Positions 4,346 to 5,328 of a DNA stretch of 5,328 bases are shown piece after piece. The notes under the pieces were generated by a model that saw only the letters and a list, made by a program, of their open reading frames with translations, made no database searches and had not been told where the DNA came from. The stretch's first letter is position 1; the number at the start of each line of letters is the position of its first letter. The position numbers and the translations under genes are program-made. The stretch comes from Desulfovibrio sp. (lineage in GTDB: Bacteria; Desulfobacterota; Desulfovibrionia; Desulfovibrionales; Desulfovibrionaceae): contig JAAUYW010000112.1 in NCBI GenBank assembly GCA_014804915.1, forward strand, positions 1 through 5,328. The letters run 5' to 3'.

Positions 4346-5236
4346 ATGAGCAAAGGTGAAACTGGGACTCCGCGCCTGAAGACTGGCCTGGCCGAAATGC
4401 TGAAGGGCGGCGTAATCATGGATGTGACAACGCCTGAGCAAGCCAAAATCGCGGAGCAGGCGGGGGCATGCGCCGTGATGGCGCTTGAGCGGGTGCCTGC
4501 GGATATTCGCGCTGCCGGCGGCGTGGCGCGCATGGCTGATCCCACGATTGTCAGGAAGATTATGGAAGCCGTAAGCATTCCGGTGATGGCCAAGGCCCGG
4601 ATTGGCCATTTTGTCGAAGCCCGGATTCTTGAGGCGCTGGGGGTGGATTATATTGATGAGAGCGAAGTTCTCACGCCCGCTGACGATCGCTTTCATATCA
4701 ACAAGCAAGACTTTACTGTGCCTTTTGTGTGTGGCGCGCGCAATCTGGGCGAGGCCTTGCGGCGCATAGGCGAGGGCGCGGCCATGATACGCACAAAGGG
4801 CGAGCCTGGCACTGGCAATGTGGTTGAGGCAGTGCGCCATATCCGCCTTGTCAATGACCAGATTCGCACGCTTTGCAATTTGCCCGAGGATGAAGTGGCG
4901 AATTTCGCAAAGGAAAATGGCGCGCCGCTGGAGCTGTGTCATGTTGTGCGCAAGGAAGGGCGCCTGCCAGTTGTCAATTTCGCGGCCGGAGGCATTGCCA
5001 CGCCGGCTGACGCGGCGTTGATGATGCAGCTCGGCTGCGATGGCGTTTTTGTTGGCTCCGGCATTTTCAAATCCGGCGACCCGGCCAAGCGGGCGCGCGC
5101 CATTGTGCAGGCAGTGACCAATTACAAGGACTATGAGCTGCTGGCAGAGGTTTCCCGCGATCTGGGCGAGCCGATGGTCGGAATCGAGATCTCCACGATT
5201 CCGGAGCATCAGCGCATGCAGGAGCGCGGCTGGTAA
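4346..5236 (+). CDS. pdxS: Pyridoxal 5'-phosphate synthase, lyase/synthase subunit PdxS
   Basis: PdxS condenses ribose 5-phosphate, glyceraldehyde 3-phosphate and ammonia into pyridoxal 5'-phosphate in the cytoplasm, with ammonia channelled from the PdxT glutaminase in a 12+12 complex. The 296-aa length is typical for this (beta/alpha)8 barrel. Asp26 in GGVIMDV, Lys83 in [10 protein letters not shown] (the lysine that forms the first substrate adduct, Lys81 in Bacillus subtilis) and Lys151 in [10 protein letters not shown] (Lys149 in B. subtilis) are all present. The signature [24 protein letters not shown] and the phosphate-binding GVFVGSGIF are also intact. Nothing is missing, so it should be active. 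It overlaps pdxT by one base and has its own candidate promoter at 4283-4311. This is the DXP-independent vitamin B6 route; its presence suggests the organism need not carry PdxA/PdxJ, although the window cannot show that. Confidence 0.98.
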   Translation: MSKGETGTPRLKTGLAEMLKGGVIMDVTTPEQAKIAEQAGACAVMALERVPADIRAAGGVARMADPTIVRKIMEAVSIPVMAKARIGHFVEARILEALGVDYIDESEVLTPADDRFHINKQDFTVPFVCGARNLGEALRRIGEGAAMIRTKGEPGTGNVVEAVRHIRLVNDQIRTLCNLPEDEVANFAKENGAPLELCHVVRKEGRLPVVNFAAGGIATPADAALMMQLGCDGVFVGSGIFKSGDPAKRARAIVQAVTNYKDYELLAEVSRDLGEPMVGIEISTIPEHQRMQERGW

Positions 5237-5328
5237 TGGCTGAATCCAGGATCGACATTCTGGCCCTGCAAGGAGCGTTTCGCGAGCATCGCCAGGCGCT
5301 CGAGCGCCTTGGCGCAGAAACTGTGGAA
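5236..5328 (+). CDS. pdxT: Pyridoxal 5'-phosphate synthase glutaminase subunit PdxT, 3' truncated
   Basis: Only the first 31 codons are present; the frame runs open through the right edge of the window. PdxT hydrolyses glutamine and passes the ammonia to PdxS. The N terminus IDILALQGAFREH (residues 6-18) followed by LERLGAE is the standard PdxT opening and is specific enough to name the gene; the catalytic Cys, His and Glu lie beyond the window. The ATG shares its A with the pdxS stop (TAATG), and an AGGAG at 5220-5224, inside the end of pdxS, lies 11 nt upstream. Both point to coupled translation. Confidence 0.95.
   Translation, partial: MAESRIDILALQGAFREHRQALERLGAETVE

Noticed and set aside
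4268..5209. Minus-strand open frame of 313 codons opposite pdxS
   Set aside because: pdxS is certain on the plus strand with every catalytic residue intact; the antisense translation is low-complexity and matches no family.

Overview
The window comes from a Gram-negative bacterium. It encodes a Kdo-type cytidylyltransferase and an RlpA/SPOR cell-wall enzyme, and it has two lipoproteins with signal peptidase II lipoboxes. The bases look moderately GC-rich, and the de novo vitamin B6 route is the PdxS/PdxT (R5P-dependent) type. Taken together this would fit a deltaproteobacterium such as a Desulfovibrio relative, but that placement is an inference; no rRNA or other taxonomic marker is present.

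Region 1 (1-2483, + strand) is a tightly packed four-gene run: the C-terminal third of a KdsB-like CMP-sugar synthetase (cut by the left edge), a left-handed beta-helix O-acyltransferase, a C1-capped HAD phosphatase and an alpha-helical lipoprotein with a possible DUF3829/YiiG-like fold. Spacing is 3 nt and then overlaps of 26 nt and 8 nt, so this looks like one translationally coupled operon. The first three products fit synthesis and decoration of a surface glycan (LPS core, O-antigen or capsule). The lipoprotein is the odd member.

Region 2 (2484-3084, + strand) is a monocistronic unit: a sigma70-like promoter whose -35 box is one arm of a perfect CTGACA-TT-TGTCAG palindrome, a leader of about 95 nt, a strong Shine-Dalgarno, a compact YbjQ-like (UPF0145/DUF74) protein with a lysine-rich N-terminal extension, and two adjacent hairpins, the second a good intrinsic terminator.

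Region 3 (3174-4132, - strand) is a two-gene operon: an 88-aa protein of unknown function, then the septal-ring lytic transglycosylase RlpA. They are joined by a TTGA stop/start overlap in which rlpA uses a TTG start.

Region 4 (4133-4345) is a divergent intergenic stretch. It holds a plausible pdxS promoter and, on the opposite strand, a GC-rich hairpin followed by five U's that has no obvious gene to terminate. Region 5 (4346-5328, + strand) is pdxS and the first 31 codons of pdxT, overlapping by one base (TAATG). Together they encode the glutamine-dependent pyridoxal 5'-phosphate synthase.

No tRNA, rRNA, CRISPR array, insertion sequence or phage gene was seen. Most of the window is ordinary housekeeping and envelope content. 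The points most worth a second look are the operator-like palindrome, the orphan minus-strand terminator, the ambiguous start of the 88-aa gene, and the lipoprotein coupled to the glycan genes.
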